DNA from: Streptomyces guryensis
GTDB taxonomy: Bacteria > Actinomycetota > Actinomycetes > Streptomycetales > Streptomycetaceae
NCBI RefSeq assembly: GCF_021261325.1
Contig: NZ_JAJSBI010000001.1
Span: 434,001-498,000 of the forward strand
Reading direction: 5' to 3'
DNA: 64,000 bases
Shown: positions 50,940 to 60,172 of the stretch, one piece after another
Layout of the letters: each line of letters opens with the position of its first letter
How positions within the stretch are numbered: the first letter of the stretch is position 1
Made by a program: the position numbers and the translations under genes
The notes under the pieces: generated by a model
The model's database searches: none
Seen by the model: only the letters and a program-made list of their open reading frames with translations
Told to the model about the DNA's origin: nothing

Positions 50940-52592
50940 TCAGTTGACGTTGACCGCGCTCCAGGCCGCCGCCACCGCGTCGTACTCCGTACTCCCGGCG
51001 CCGTAGAGGTCCTTGGCCGCGCTGAGCGTCGCCGCACGCGCCCCCGCGTAGTTCGTCGAGGACGTCATGTAGACCGTAAGCGCCCGGTACCAGATCTGGC
51101 CGAGCTTGTCGCGGCCGATGCCCGTCACCGTTTTGCCGTTGTACGTCGGGGAGTCGTAGCTGACGCCGTTGATGGTCTTCGCGCCGCTGCCCTCCGCCAG
51201 GAGGTAGGCGAAGTGGTTGGCGACGCCCGAGGAGTAGTGGACGTCGAGATTGCCCACCGACGAGCTCCAGTAGTCGGCCGACTTGCCGTCCTTGGAGGGC
51301 TTGTCCATGTAGCGCAGGGCGGCCTGGCCGAATCCCGGCCGTACGATCTTCTCGCCGATCAGGTAGTCACCGGGGTCCGACGTGTTGTTGGCGTACCACT
51401 CCACCAGCGTGCCGAGGATGTCGGACGTCGCCTCGTTCAGACCGCCGGACTCGCCCGAGTAGGTCAGGGCCGCCGTCTTGGAGGTGACGCCGTGCGTCAT
51501 CTCGTGGCCGGCCACGTCCAGCCCGACCAGCGGGCCGAGGCTCGTGCCGTCACCGTCGCCGTACGTCATGCAGAAGCAACTGTCGTCCCAGAAGGCGTTG
51601 TTGTACTTGTTGCCGTAGTGGACGCGGTTGTACGAGCCCTTGCCGTCGTTCGCGATGCCGTTGCGGCCGAACGTGTTCTTGTAGAAGTCCCAGGTCATGT
51701 TCGTGCCGTACTGGGCGTCCACGGCGGCGGAGGCGCGGTCGGCGTCCGTCCCCGTCCCCCAGTGGTTGTCCGTGTCCGTGAACACCGTGGACGGGGCGCG
51801 GCTGACGCAGATGCTGGTGAGGAAGCACAGGTCCGTCTGGTTCGCCGCGTCACCCGTGTACGTGCCGCCGCGCGTCGCGTCCTTGAGCTGGTACGTCGAT
51901 CCCGACTGGGTCGTCTCCAGCGGAACCGTGCCGCTGTACAGCGACTTGCCGTCGCCCGTGGCCGTCTCGATGTCGTCCCAGGCGTCGATCTGCGAGCCGG
52001 TCCTGGCGTCCGTGAGGACGGTGCGGGAGACCGGGTTGCCCAGGGAGTCCTTGGCCGCGACCTTCGTCCGCCACGCCAGCTTCGGCGTTCCGTGCAGGGC
52101 GTCGACGACCAGCTCCGGCCTGGCCGTCAGCTTCTTCAGCGTCTGGCCGAGGTTGACCGCGCGCAGGGCGTTCGCCGCGAGGTCGGCGGCCTTCGGGCCC
52201 GATATGGAGGGGACGATCGAGGCGAGGGATATCTTGCTCCGCGTCGCCCGGTCCGCGCTGCGGTACTTGCCGTCCGAGGCCAGATGGACCACGAAGTCGC
52301 CACCCAGCACCGGAAGTTGACGGTACGTCCGGTCGTAGCGCACATGCTGCGTGCCGTCCCTGTCGACGATCACGTCCCGCACCTTAGTGCCCTCGTCGGA
52401 GGTGAGCCCGAGACTCGCGGCGTGTGCCAGAAGTGCCGACGCCGCGTTCGCGATCGCGCCGGTCCTGCTCGGTTGTTCATCGGCGACGGCGGCGGGGGAG
52501 AGGGCCGCGGCCAGCAGACCGGCGGTGGTGGCGGCCACGCCGAGAGCGGCGAGACGACGGGAACCTCGGACGTCGATACGTATCCGGCTCAT
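50940..52592 (-). CDS. Secreted M4 (thermolysin-type) metalloprotease
   Basis: 550 residues with a signal peptide (residues about 10-37), an FTP/PepSY propeptide region, then the M4 catalytic domain. The zinc motif is VAGHEMTHGV (His363, Glu364, His367), and the third ligand Glu lies in GGLNEATSDI. The C-terminal HYSSGVANHFAYLL contains the catalytic His of the family. No PPC or proprotein-convertase domain follows, as it ends at the mature M4 C-terminus. An extracellular neutral protease, normal length for Streptomyces. Confidence 0.95.
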   Translation of the reverse strand: MSRIRIDVRGSRRLAALGVAATTAGLLAAALSPAAVADEQPSRTGAIANAASALLAHAASLGLTSDEGTKVRDVIVDRDGTQHVRYDRTYRQLPVLGGDFVVHLASDGKYRSADRATRSKISLASIVPSISGPKAADLAANALRAVNLGQTLKKLTARPELVVDALHGTPKLAWRTKVAAKDSLGNPVSRTVLTDARTGSQIDAWDDIETATGDGKSLYSGTVPLETTQSGSTYQLKDATRGGTYTGDAANQTDLCFLTSICVSRAPSTVFTDTDNHWGTGTDADRASAAVDAQYGTNMTWDFYKNTFGRNGIANDGKGSYNRVHYGNKYNNAFWDDSCFCMTYGDGDGTSLGPLVGLDVAGHEMTHGVTSKTAALTYSGESGGLNEATSDILGTLVEWYANNTSDPGDYLIGEKIVRPGFGQAALRYMDKPSKDGKSADYWSSSVGNLDVHYSSGVANHFAYLLAEGSGAKTINGVSYDSPTYNGKTVTGIGRDKLGQIWYRALTVYMTSSTNYAGARAATLSAAKDLYGAGSTEYDAVAAAWSAVNVN

Positions 52593-52738
52593 CGATCTCC
52601 TCGAGAAGGCGCCAGAGGGCGCGTGGGGGCGGTGGGCGGCGCAGGTGTTGACGAAGATTTAAGGGGCCATGACACAGGAGGTCCATAGCGCGTACTGGGA
52701 GGTATGGGAGAGGTGTGTGAGGAGAGAGAATCGTTTTT

Positions 52739-53167
52739 GTGAGACTCCCGTTTTTCGTCTACGGCACCCTCCTCCCCGGCGAGATCAATCACGATCTGTT
52801 CCTGCGCGGTCGCACAGGGGCGGAGGAGCCGGCGCGGCTGAACGGCGCGGTCCTGTACGACGGACCCGGCTATCCGTACGCCGTCGAGGAGCGCGGCGGG
52901 GTGGTGCACGGCGAGCTCGTGACCGCACTGCCGCAGGAGTACGAGGAGTTGCTCGTCGCCCTCGACCGGCTGGAGGAGTACGCGCCCGGTGCCCCGCGCA
53001 ACCTCTACGAGCGCGTCGAGCGGGAGGTGATCCGCGACGGCGGGGACACGGCGGCCCGTGACCACACGGCCGTACGCGCCTGGGTGTATGTGGCGGCCCC
53101 TGCCGTCGCCGCCCGCCTGCGCTCCCGCGGCAAGCTGATCGAGAGCGGGGACTGGCGGGTCAGGTGA
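52739..53167 (+). CDS. Gamma-glutamylcyclotransferase-family (AIG2-like) protein
   Basis: 142 residues from a GTG at 52739. FVYGTLLPGEINHDLFL carries the YGTL substrate loop, and LDRLEEY holds the catalytic Glu. WVYVA closes the barrel, as in GGCT/AIG2 proteins. It would convert a gamma-glutamyl compound to 5-oxoproline plus an amino acid. An AGGAGAG sequence is about 13 nt upstream, rather far. It is convergent with nasA. Confidence 0.88.
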   Translation: MRLPFFVYGTLLPGEINHDLFLRGRTGAEEPARLNGAVLYDGPGYPYAVEERGGVVHGELVTALPQEYEELLVALDRLEEYAPGAPRNLYERVEREVIRDGGDTAARDHTAVRAWVYVAAPAVAARLRSRGKLIESGDWRVR

Positions 53168-53182
53168 GCCCGCCCCCGGCGG

Positions 53183-55330
53183 CTACGACGTCACCGTCTC
53201 CAACCGCACCGCACACGCCTTGAACTCCGGCATGCGTGAAGTCGGGTCGAGGGCAGGGTTGGTGAGGGTGTTGACGCGGCCCTCGCCCGGCCAGTGGAAG
53301 GGCATGAAGACCGTGTCCGGGCGGATCGAGGTGGTGATGCGGGCCGGTGCGACGGCCCGTCCCCGGCGGGACACCACCGCCACCGGGTCGCCCTCCGCCG
53401 CCCCGAGCCGCGCCGCCAGCCGGGGGTGCAGCTCCACGAACGGCCCCGGCGCCGCCGCGTTCAGCTCGTCCACACGGCGGGTCTGGGCGCCGGACTGGTA
53501 CTGGGCGACGACCCGGCCGGTCGTCAGCAGCACCGGGTACTCCTCGTCGGGCTCCTCGGCGGACGCCCGGTGCGAGACGGGGACGAAGCGGGCCCGGCCG
53601 TCCGGGGTGGCGAAACGGTCGAGGAAGAGGCGGGGGGTGCCGGGGTGGGCGTCCGCCGGGATGTCCCGGGCCGCGGAGCCGTCGTCGCCGGGCGCGTCCA
53701 GCGAGGTGTCCTCGCCGTCCGGCGGGCCCGCCGGACACGGCCAGAACACCCCGTTCTCCTCGGCCAGCCTGCGGTAGGTGATCCCCGAGTAGTCGGCCGG
53801 CCCGCCCGCGCTGGCCCTGCGCAGCTCCTCGAAGACCTCCTCCGGGTCGGTCGGGAAGCCCTTCTCCACGCCGAGCCGGTCGGCCAGTTCGTGCAGGACG
53901 TCGAGGTCGCTGCGGACACCTTCGGGAGCCGTGATCGCGCGCCGCCGCAGCAGCACCCTGCCCTCCAGGCTGGTCGTCGTGCCGGTCTCCTCCGCCCACT
54001 GGGTGACGGGGAGCACGACGTCCGCCAGCGCCGCCGTCTCCGAGAGGACGACATCGCAGACCGCCAGGAAGTCCAGCGACTTGACGCGCTCCTCGATGTG
54101 CGCGGCACGCGGCGCCGACACCACCGGATTCGACCCCATCAGCAGCAGGGACTTGATGTCCGTGCCCAGGGCGTCCAGCAGCTCGTACGCACTGCGGCCC
54201 GGCCCGGGAAGCGAGTCCGGGTCCACGCCCCACACCTCGGCCACGTGCCGCCGCGCCGCCGGGTCGTCCAGCTTGCGGTAGCCGGGCAGCTGGTCGGCCT
54301 TCTGACCGTGCTCACGTCCGCCCTGCCCGTTGCCCTGCCCGGTCAGGCAGCCGTACCCGGACAGCGGGCGGCCCGCGCGACCGGTCGCCAGGCACAGGTT
54401 GATCCACGCGCCGACCGTGTCCGTGCCCTTGGACTGCTGCTCGGGGCCGCGCGCGGTCAGCACCATCGCGTTCTCCGGCTCGCAGAACAGCCGTACGGTC
54501 TCCCGCAGTTGGGGAACGGACACCCCTGTGATCCGTTCCACGTACTCCGGCCAGTGCGCCATCGCCGCCGCCCGGGCGTCCTCCCAGCCGGCCGTGCGCT
54601 CCTGCACGTACGCCTCGTCGACCCGTCCCTCGGCCACCACCAGGTGCAGCAGACCGAGCGCCAGGGCGAGATCCGTGCCGGGCCTCGGTGCCAGATGCAG
54701 GTCGGCCTGTTCGGCGGTCTTCGTGCGGCGCGGGTCGATGACGATCAGCGTGCCGCCGTTCTCCTTCAGCTCGTTGAAGAACCGGAGCGACGGTGGCATG
54801 GTCTCCGCGAGGTTCGATCCGACCAGGATCACGCAGCCCGTCCTGGGGATGTCCTCCAGCGGGAAGGGGAGCCCCCGGTCCAGCCCGAACGCCTTCATGC
54901 CGGCCGCCGCGGCCGACGACATGCAGAACCGCCCGTTGTAGTCGATCTGCGAGGTGCCGAGCACCACGCGCGCGAACTTGCCGAGCGTGTACGCCTTCTC
55001 GTTCGTGAGGCCGCCGCCGCCGAAGACACCGACCGCGTCCGGGCCGTGTTCCGTACGCGTCCGGCGCAGTCCCCCGGCGATCCGGTCGAGCGCCTCGTCC
55101 CAGGTGGCGGGCACCAATGCGCCCTCGGAACGCACCAACGGGGAGGTCAGGCGCACCCGGGACGAGAGCACCGCCGGCGCCGTACGGCCCTTGCCGCACA
55201 GCGCACCCCGGTTCACCGGGAAGTCCGCGCGCTCGCTCACCTCGACCGTGCCGTCCGGCGCGGGCGTCAGGTTCATCCCGCACTGCAGGGCGCAGTACGG
55301 GCAGTGCGTGGGCGTCGGGGAGATCTGCAT
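53183..55330 (-). CDS. nasA: Assimilatory nitrate reductase (molybdopterin)
   Basis: 715 residues. The N-terminal [4Fe-4S] site is Cys10, Cys13, Cys17 and Cys45 (HCPYCALQCGMNL, ALCGKG). The MGD-binding core includes GLTNEKAYTLGKFARVVLG, and QQSKGTDTVGAWINL-like GPEQQSKGTDT and the C-terminal molydopterin dinucleotide domain follow. There is no Tat signal, as expected for the cytoplasmic assimilatory enzyme. It reduces nitrate to nitrite for NirBD. A GlnR-type box lies 13 nt upstream. Confidence 0.94.
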   Translation of the reverse strand: MQISPTPTHCPYCALQCGMNLTPAPDGTVEVSERADFPVNRGALCGKGRTAPAVLSSRVRLTSPLVRSEGALVPATWDEALDRIAGGLRRTRTEHGPDAVGVFGGGGLTNEKAYTLGKFARVVLGTSQIDYNGRFCMSSAAAAGMKAFGLDRGLPFPLEDIPRTGCVILVGSNLAETMPPSLRFFNELKENGGTLIVIDPRRTKTAEQADLHLAPRPGTDLALALGLLHLVVAEGRVDEAYVQERTAGWEDARAAAMAHWPEYVERITGVSVPQLRETVRLFCEPENAMVLTARGPEQQSKGTDTVGAWINLCLATGRAGRPLSGYGCLTGQGNGQGGREHGQKADQLPGYRKLDDPAARRHVAEVWGVDPDSLPGPGRSAYELLDALGTDIKSLLLMGSNPVVSAPRAAHIEERVKSLDFLAVCDVVLSETAALADVVLPVTQWAEETGTTTSLEGRVLLRRRAITAPEGVRSDLDVLHELADRLGVEKGFPTDPEEVFEELRRASAGGPADYSGITYRRLAEENGVFWPCPAGPPDGEDTSLDAPGDDGSAARDIPADAHPGTPRLFLDRFATPDGRARFVPVSHRASAEEPDEEYPVLLTTGRVVAQYQSGAQTRRVDELNAAAPGPFVELHPRLAARLGAAEGDPVAVVSRRGRAVAPARITTSIRPDTVFMPFHWPGEGRVNTLTNPALDPTSRMPEFKACAVRLETVTS

Positions 55331-55342
55331 GCCACTCAGCGT

Positions 55343-55380
55343 GCTTCGGCCGTGTTACGTGCGGGACGGCTCCTTGTTAC
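55343..55380 (-). promoter_or_regulatory. GlnR-type box upstream of nasA
   Basis: Minus-strand half-sites are GTAAC-n6-CCGTC-n6-GTAAC-n6-GAAGC. Two perfect gTnAC half-sites lie 22 bp apart, with a near-match GaAAC site. Nitrogen limitation would activate nasA through GlnR, as known for S. coelicolor nasA. Confidence 0.7.
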
Positions 55381-55432
55381 ACGGGCGGCACGGCGACCTC
55401 CCGGCCGTCCGGGAGCGGCGGTGAGGCGCCCT

Positions 55433-56104
55433 TCACCGGGCATCGGCCAGCGCCTTCGCCACCCCCGTCTCCTTCGGTCCGAGGAACCGGGGGTCCGGGT
55501 GGAACACGGCGTCCAGGGCCGCCTTGCCGGCCGCGAAGATCTCGCGGGTGCCGCCGTAGTACCAGGTCACGTCGTGCTTGGCGTCGACCCCGACGCCGTA
55601 CGACGTCACACCCGCCGCCTCGCACAGGGCGACCGCCCGCCGGATGTGGAAGCCCTGGCTGATGAGCACGGCCCGGTCGACGCCGAAGATCTTCTTGGCC
55701 CGGACGCAGGAGTCCCAGGTGTCGAAGCCCGCGTAGTCGCTGACGATCCGCCCGTCCGGGACACCGTGCTTCTTCAGATACGTGCGCATGGCGTCGGGCT
55801 CGTCGTAGTCCTTGCGGCTGTTGTCGCCGGTGACGAGGACGACCCTGACACGGCCCGTGCGGTACAGCTCGGCCGCTGCCTTCAGGCGGTTCGCGAGGTA
55901 AGGGGACGGCTCGCCGTTCCAGAGGCCGGCGCCGAACACGACGGCGACCTCGGTGCGGGGCGCGTCGGCGGTCGTCCGCAGCCGGTCACCCGTCGCGACG
56001 TACAACCAGGTCGCCGGCAGCAGCGCCAGCACACACCCGGCCATCACGGCCTGCACGAGCCTTCGCTGCCCGGCACGCGTGCGTGGCAGACGTGGTCTGC
56101 GCAT
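55433..56104 (-). CDS. SanA/YdcF-family (DUF218) membrane-anchored protein
   Basis: 223 residues from the ATG at 56104 with GAAGGGGGA upstream; the frame is open to 56173. One N-terminal helix (VQAVMAGCVLALLPATWLYVA) anchors an external DUF218 domain. Conserved blocks are VVFGAGLWNGEPSPYLANRL, VLVTGDNSRKDYDEPDAM and VLISQGFHIRRAVALCEAAG. SanA in E. coli affects envelope permeability to vancomycin; this enzyme's substrate is unknown. Confidence 0.88.
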   Translation of the reverse strand: MRRPRLPRTRAGQRRLVQAVMAGCVLALLPATWLYVATGDRLRTTADAPRTEVAVVFGAGLWNGEPSPYLANRLKAAAELYRTGRVRVVLVTGDNSRKDYDEPDAMRTYLKKHGVPDGRIVSDYAGFDTWDSCVRAKKIFGVDRAVLISQGFHIRRAVALCEAAGVTSYGVGVDAKHDVTWYYGGTREIFAAGKAALDAVFHPDPRFLGPKETGVAKALADAR

Positions 56105-56316
56105 CGGTCCCCCTTCTCCGGCCTGCTTTTCGACAGTCAGAGACGTCCTGTCAGGCCCCGCGGTTCGGCACACGATACGTGACCAGGTTCACTACGAGAG
56201 GTGAAACCGCAGGTCAGATCAGCTCACAGGCCCCCTGCACCCCACCGTGAACCGCCGGAAAACGGCTGTCATTCCCGTGCAACGGGACGGCAACCTCCGG
56301 CCGTCACCATCGGTCC

Positions 56317-57213
56317 ATGACGCCGTCGAACCCTCCTCGCGACGAGTCCACGACCAAGCCCGGTGCGGCCCAGGCAGCCCACCTCGACAGTACGGCGCAC
56401 CTCATGAACCGGATCAGCAGCCAGCTCGCCGGCCAGCTCAGCCTCGTCTCCCTCAACGGCAGACGGCGCCCCGGCCCCCCTGCGCTCGTCGTCGTCGCGC
56501 ACGGCAGCCGCGACCCGCGCGCCCTGAGCACCGTCAGTACGCTCCTGGACCGCGTCCGCGAGCAGCGCCCCGGTCTGCCCGTCCACCTGGGCCACATCGA
56601 GCTGAACGACCCTCTGCTCCCCGACACGCTGGCCGGCCTCGGCACCCAGGAAGCCGTTCTCGTCCCCCTCCTCCTCGGCCGCGGCTACCACATCAAGCGG
56701 GACATCCCCGAGATGGCCGCCGAGTCGCAGGTACACGCGCGCGTGGCCGGCGCCCTCGGCCCGCACCCCCTCCTGGTGGAGACCCTGCACGCCCGCCTGG
56801 CCGAGGCCGGCTGGCAGACCCCCCTGGACGAGGCGACCCGCCGTGAGAGCGCGGTCGTCCTCGCCGCGGCCGGCTCCCGCGACCCGGAGTCGAAGATCGA
56901 CACCAACCGCACGGCCCAGCTGCTGGCGGAGCGCCTGGGAGTTCCCGTGGTCCCGGCCTACGCGACCACGGCCGCCCCGACGGTCCCGGACGCGATCCGC
57001 GCCCTGGCGGCAAGAGGCCGACACCGGGTGGCGGTGGCTTCGTACTTCACAGCCCCGGGCCGCTTCGCCACCGAGTCCGCGGAGGCGGCACCCTGGATCG
57101 CCTCGGCCCCGCTGGGCACACACCCCGCGATGGCGAGCCTGGTCCTCCACCGCTACGACCAGGCGCTGGCAACCCCGGCGACGACGACGGAACCGGCACT
57201 GGCGTCGGCTTAG
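56317..57213 (+). CDS. Sirohydrochlorin chelatase (CbiX/SirB-like)
   Basis: 298 residues with two repeats of the chelatase fold. The first has [13 protein letters not shown] (catalytic His) and [17 protein letters not shown] (second His); the second has [15 protein letters not shown], where His is replaced. It inserts ferrous iron (or cobalt) into sirohydrochlorin, making siroheme, the cofactor of the NirB encoded nearby. The link to nitrite reductase is inferred from pathway. An internal ATG (residue 30) is an alternative start. Confidence 0.88.
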   Translation: MTPSNPPRDESTTKPGAAQAAHLDSTAHLMNRISSQLAGQLSLVSLNGRRRPGPPALVVVAHGSRDPRALSTVSTLLDRVREQRPGLPVHLGHIELNDPLLPDTLAGLGTQEAVLVPLLLGRGYHIKRDIPEMAAESQVHARVAGALGPHPLLVETLHARLAEAGWQTPLDEATRRESAVVLAAAGSRDPESKIDTNRTAQLLAERLGVPVVPAYATTAAPTVPDAIRALAARGRHRVAVASYFTAPGRFATESAEAAPWIASAPLGTHPAMASLVLHRYDQALATPATTTEPALASA

Positions 57214-57238
57214 AACGCAGGGTGGCGGCAGGTCCTCG

Positions 57239-57279
57239 GGGGCGCGGGGAACTGCGCGGCAAGCCACAATGAGCCCGCA
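57239..57279 (-). repeat. Dispersed intergenic repeat (GCGCAGTTCCCCGCGC type), copy 2
   Basis: Inverted copy of the element at 21479-21519, sharing the core GCGCAGTTCCCCGCGC and GTGGCT. It lies between the chelatase and dgt genes. Confidence 0.6.
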
Positions 57280-57340
57280 CCCGCAAGACATCACGACCCG
57301 GCAGACGAGTGGGCACACCCCAATTGTCACTACCTCCGCT

Positions 57341-57346
57341 TACTGT
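57341..57346 (+). promoter_or_regulatory. -10 element (TACTGT), leaderless start of dgt
   Basis: TACTGT ends 6 nt before the ATG at 57353. Confidence 0.55.
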
Positions 57347-57352
57347 CGAGAC

Positions 57353-58609
57353 ATGTCGTACGACGCGCAGTCAACAGAACGCTGGGCCCCCGAACCCGAC
57401 AAACGCCCCGGCCGCACAGCCTTCCAACGCGACCGCGCCCGCGTACTGCACTCCGCCGCGCTCAGAAGACTCGCCGGCAAGACCCAGGTCGTCACGCCCG
57501 GCGAGCGCGGCGCCACCGCCTGGGACGCAAGCCCCCGGACCCGCCTGACCCACTCCTTGGAGTGCGCCCAGGTGGGCCGCGAACTGGGCGCGGCCCTCGG
57601 CTGCGACCCCGACCTCGTGGAAGCCGCCTGCCTCTCCCACGACCTGGGACACCCCCCCTTCGGCCACAACGGCGAACAGGCCCTGAACGAATTCGCCGAG
57701 GACTGCGGCGGCTTCGAGGGCAACGCCCAGTCCCTGAGACTCCTCACCCGCATCGAGCCCAAACGCTTCACCCCGGAGGGCTCCGTGGGCCTCAACCTCA
57801 CCCGGGCGGCCCTGGACGCCGCCACCAAATACCCCTGGCCCCGAGGCGCCCACCCCACCGACCCGGGCTCCCCCAAGTTCGGCGTCTACGAGGACGACCG
57901 CCCCGTCTTCGACTGGGTCCGCAAGGACGCCCCGGGCACCAGCACCACCTTCGAGGCCCAGGTCATGGACTGGTCCGACGACGTGGCGTACTCGGTGCAC
58001 GACGTCGAGGACGGCCTGCACGCGGGCCATATCGACCCCAACTGCCTGCACGCCGAGCCCGAACGCCAGGCGGTCTTCGCCGTCGCCGTCGGACGCTACG
58101 TTCCCGTGGACACCGACCCGGCCGAACTCGCCGCCGCCCTGGACCGCCTCCAGGACCAGGAGTGGTGGCCGCACGGCTACGACGGCTCGGCGGTCGCCCA
58201 GGGCCGCCTCAAGGACGCCACCAGCCAGCTCATCGGCCGCTTCTGCCTCGCCGCCGAGACCGCCACCCGCGCGGCGTACGGCACCGGCCGCCTCACCCGC
58301 TACGACGCCGAACTCGTCGTACCGCACGAGACGCGGCTGGAATGCGCGGTCCTCAAGGCCGTCGCGGACCGGTACGTCATGCAGCGTGCCGAACAGGAGC
58401 TGCTGAGGGCCGACCAGCGGATCGTGGTCGCCGAGCTGGCCGAGGCGCTCACCGCCCGCGCCCCGGCCGGCCTGGACCCCCAGTTCCGTGCCCTGTTCGA
58501 CCAGGCAGGCGACGACCGTTCCCGCAAGCGGGTGATCGTCGACCAGATCGCCTCGCTCACCGACGCCTCGGCCCGTTCGCTTCATGCGCGCCTGACAGGG
58601 CATCTGTGA
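57353..58609 (+). CDS. dgt: Deoxyguanosinetriphosphate triphosphohydrolase-like protein
   Basis: A 418-residue HD-domain dNTPase. [15 protein letters not shown] provides the first metal His, and [20 protein letters not shown] the HD pair, with [18 protein letters not shown] carrying the last metal-ligand Asp. It hydrolyses dNTPs to deoxynucleosides plus triphosphate and so tunes dNTP pools. It starts just after a -10 at 57341. The open frame extends upstream but only the leaderless ATG fits. dnaG lies two genes downstream. Confidence 0.93.
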   Translation: MSYDAQSTERWAPEPDKRPGRTAFQRDRARVLHSAALRRLAGKTQVVTPGERGATAWDASPRTRLTHSLECAQVGRELGAALGCDPDLVEAACLSHDLGHPPFGHNGEQALNEFAEDCGGFEGNAQSLRLLTRIEPKRFTPEGSVGLNLTRAALDAATKYPWPRGAHPTDPGSPKFGVYEDDRPVFDWVRKDAPGTSTTFEAQVMDWSDDVAYSVHDVEDGLHAGHIDPNCLHAEPERQAVFAVAVGRYVPVDTDPAELAAALDRLQDQEWWPHGYDGSAVAQGRLKDATSQLIGRFCLAAETATRAAYGTGRLTRYDAELVVPHETRLECAVLKAVADRYVMQRAEQELLRADQRIVVAELAEALTARAPAGLDPQFRALFDQAGDDRSRKRVIVDQIASLTDASARSLHARLTGHL

Positions 58610-58777
58610 GACTGACGGGACGCGGGTGACGCCGAACGAGTCCGAATGTGACCCTCCGTGGCCTGATCGGGCCACCCCCTCTTCCCGCATCACGCTCCGT
58701 GCGGGACGCTCGCATGTGGCGGCACCCGCTGTGTTTTCTGAGGCGACACCCCTCAGACACCCCGTAGGAGGCATCAA

Positions 58778-60043
58778 GTGGTCGACGCGGATCAGACATT
58801 CGTCATCGTCGGAGGCGGTCTCGCCGGCGCGAAAGCGGCCGAGACGCTCCGAGCGGAGGGCTTCACCGGCCGCGTGATACTGATCTGCGACGAACGCGAC
58901 CACCCTTACGAGCGCCCTCCCCTCTCCAAGGGCTATCTGCTCGGCAAGGAGGAGCGCGACAGCGTCTTCGTCCACGAGCCGGCCTGGTATGCGCAGCACG
59001 ACATCGAGCTGCACCTCGGCGAGACCGTCGACGCCGTCGACCGTACGGCGAAGACGGTCCGCTTCGGCGCGGACGGCACGCTCGTCCGTTACGACAAGCT
59101 CCTGCTGGCGACGGGCGCGGAGCCGCGCCGCCTCGACATCCCGGGGACCGACCTGGCCGGCGTCCACCACCTGCGCCGTCTCGCCCACGCCGAGCGGCTC
59201 AAGCACGTGCTGACCGCCCTCGGCCGGGACAACGGCCACATCGTGATCGCCGGCGCCGGCTGGATCGGTCTGGAGGTCGCGGCGGCGGCCCGCGAGTACG
59301 GCGCCGAGGTCACCGTCGTCGAACCCGGACAGACCCCGCTGCACGGGGTCCTCGGTCCCGAGCTCGGCGGCCTCTTCGCCGAGCTGCACCGCGAGCACGG
59401 CGTCCGCTTCCACTTCGGGGCGAAGCTGACGGAGATCGTCGGCCAGGACGGCATGGTCCTCGCGGCCCGCACCGACGACGGCGAGGAGCACCCCGCCCAC
59501 GACGTCCTCGCGGCGATCGGCGCGGCCCCCCGCATCGGCCTCGCGGAGGCCGCCGGCCTGGAGATCGCCGACCGCGCACACGGCGCCGGCGTCGTGGTCG
59601 ACGAGCACCTGCGCACCTCCGACCCCGACATCTACGCGGCCGGCGACGTGGCCTCGTTCCCGCACGCCCTCTTCGGCACCCACCTCCGCGTCGAGCACTG
59701 GGCCAACGCCCTCAACGGCGGCCCGGCGGCGGCGCGGGCGATGCTCGGACGGGACGTCACCTACGACCGTGTGCCCTATTTCTTCTCCGACCAGTACGAC
59801 CTCGGTATGGAGTACTCCGGCTGGGCGCCCGCGGGCTCCTACGACGAAGTGGTGATCCGAGGGGACGCGGGCAAGCGCGAGTTCATCGCCTTCTGGATCA
59901 AGGAGGGCCGGGTGCTGGCCGGGATGAACGTGAACGTGTGGGACGTCACAGACCCCATCCAGAAACTGATCCGCTCGAAGGCACAGGTGAATACGGAGGC
60001 ACTGGCGGACCCGCACGTTCCGCTCGAACGCCTCGTCTCTTAG
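58778..60043 (+). CDS. NAD(P)/FAD-dependent ferredoxin-reductase-type oxidoreductase
   Basis: 421 residues from a GTG with GGAGG 6 nt upstream. FAD binding is VIVGGGLAGAKAAETL, NAD(P) binding is IAGAGWIGLEVAAAA, and the second FAD motif is IYAAGDVASFPH. The C-terminal reductase domain is present (LGMEYSGWAP), characteristic of rubredoxin/putidaredoxin reductases and AIF-like proteins. It probably passes electrons to a ferredoxin for a P450 or dioxygenase; no such partner gene is adjacent. Confidence 0.9.
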   Translation: MVDADQTFVIVGGGLAGAKAAETLRAEGFTGRVILICDERDHPYERPPLSKGYLLGKEERDSVFVHEPAWYAQHDIELHLGETVDAVDRTAKTVRFGADGTLVRYDKLLLATGAEPRRLDIPGTDLAGVHHLRRLAHAERLKHVLTALGRDNGHIVIAGAGWIGLEVAAAAREYGAEVTVVEPGQTPLHGVLGPELGGLFAELHREHGVRFHFGAKLTEIVGQDGMVLAARTDDGEEHPAHDVLAAIGAAPRIGLAEAAGLEIADRAHGAGVVVDEHLRTSDPDIYAAGDVASFPHALFGTHLRVEHWANALNGGPAAARAMLGRDVTYDRVPYFFSDQYDLGMEYSGWAPAGSYDEVVIRGDAGKREFIAFWIKEGRVLAGMNVNVWDVTDPIQKLIRSKAQVNTEALADPHVPLERLVS

Positions 60044-60160
60044 GTGTCAGTCCGTCCCCGTGACGCAATTCCCGGGGGCGCTGTATCCGATTGCCGCTGC
60101 GCGGCGGGCCGGACCCCCGGCCGAACGTGGAGGCGCCCCAGGAGTGTCAGTTCTGCCCCG

Positions 60161-60166
60161 TAGAAT
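60161..60166 (+). promoter_or_regulatory. -10 element (TAGAAT), leaderless start of dnaG
   Basis: TAGAAT ends 6 nt before the GTG at 60173, the strongest of the window's leaderless promoters. Confidence 0.6.
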
Positions 60167-60172
60167 CACCAC

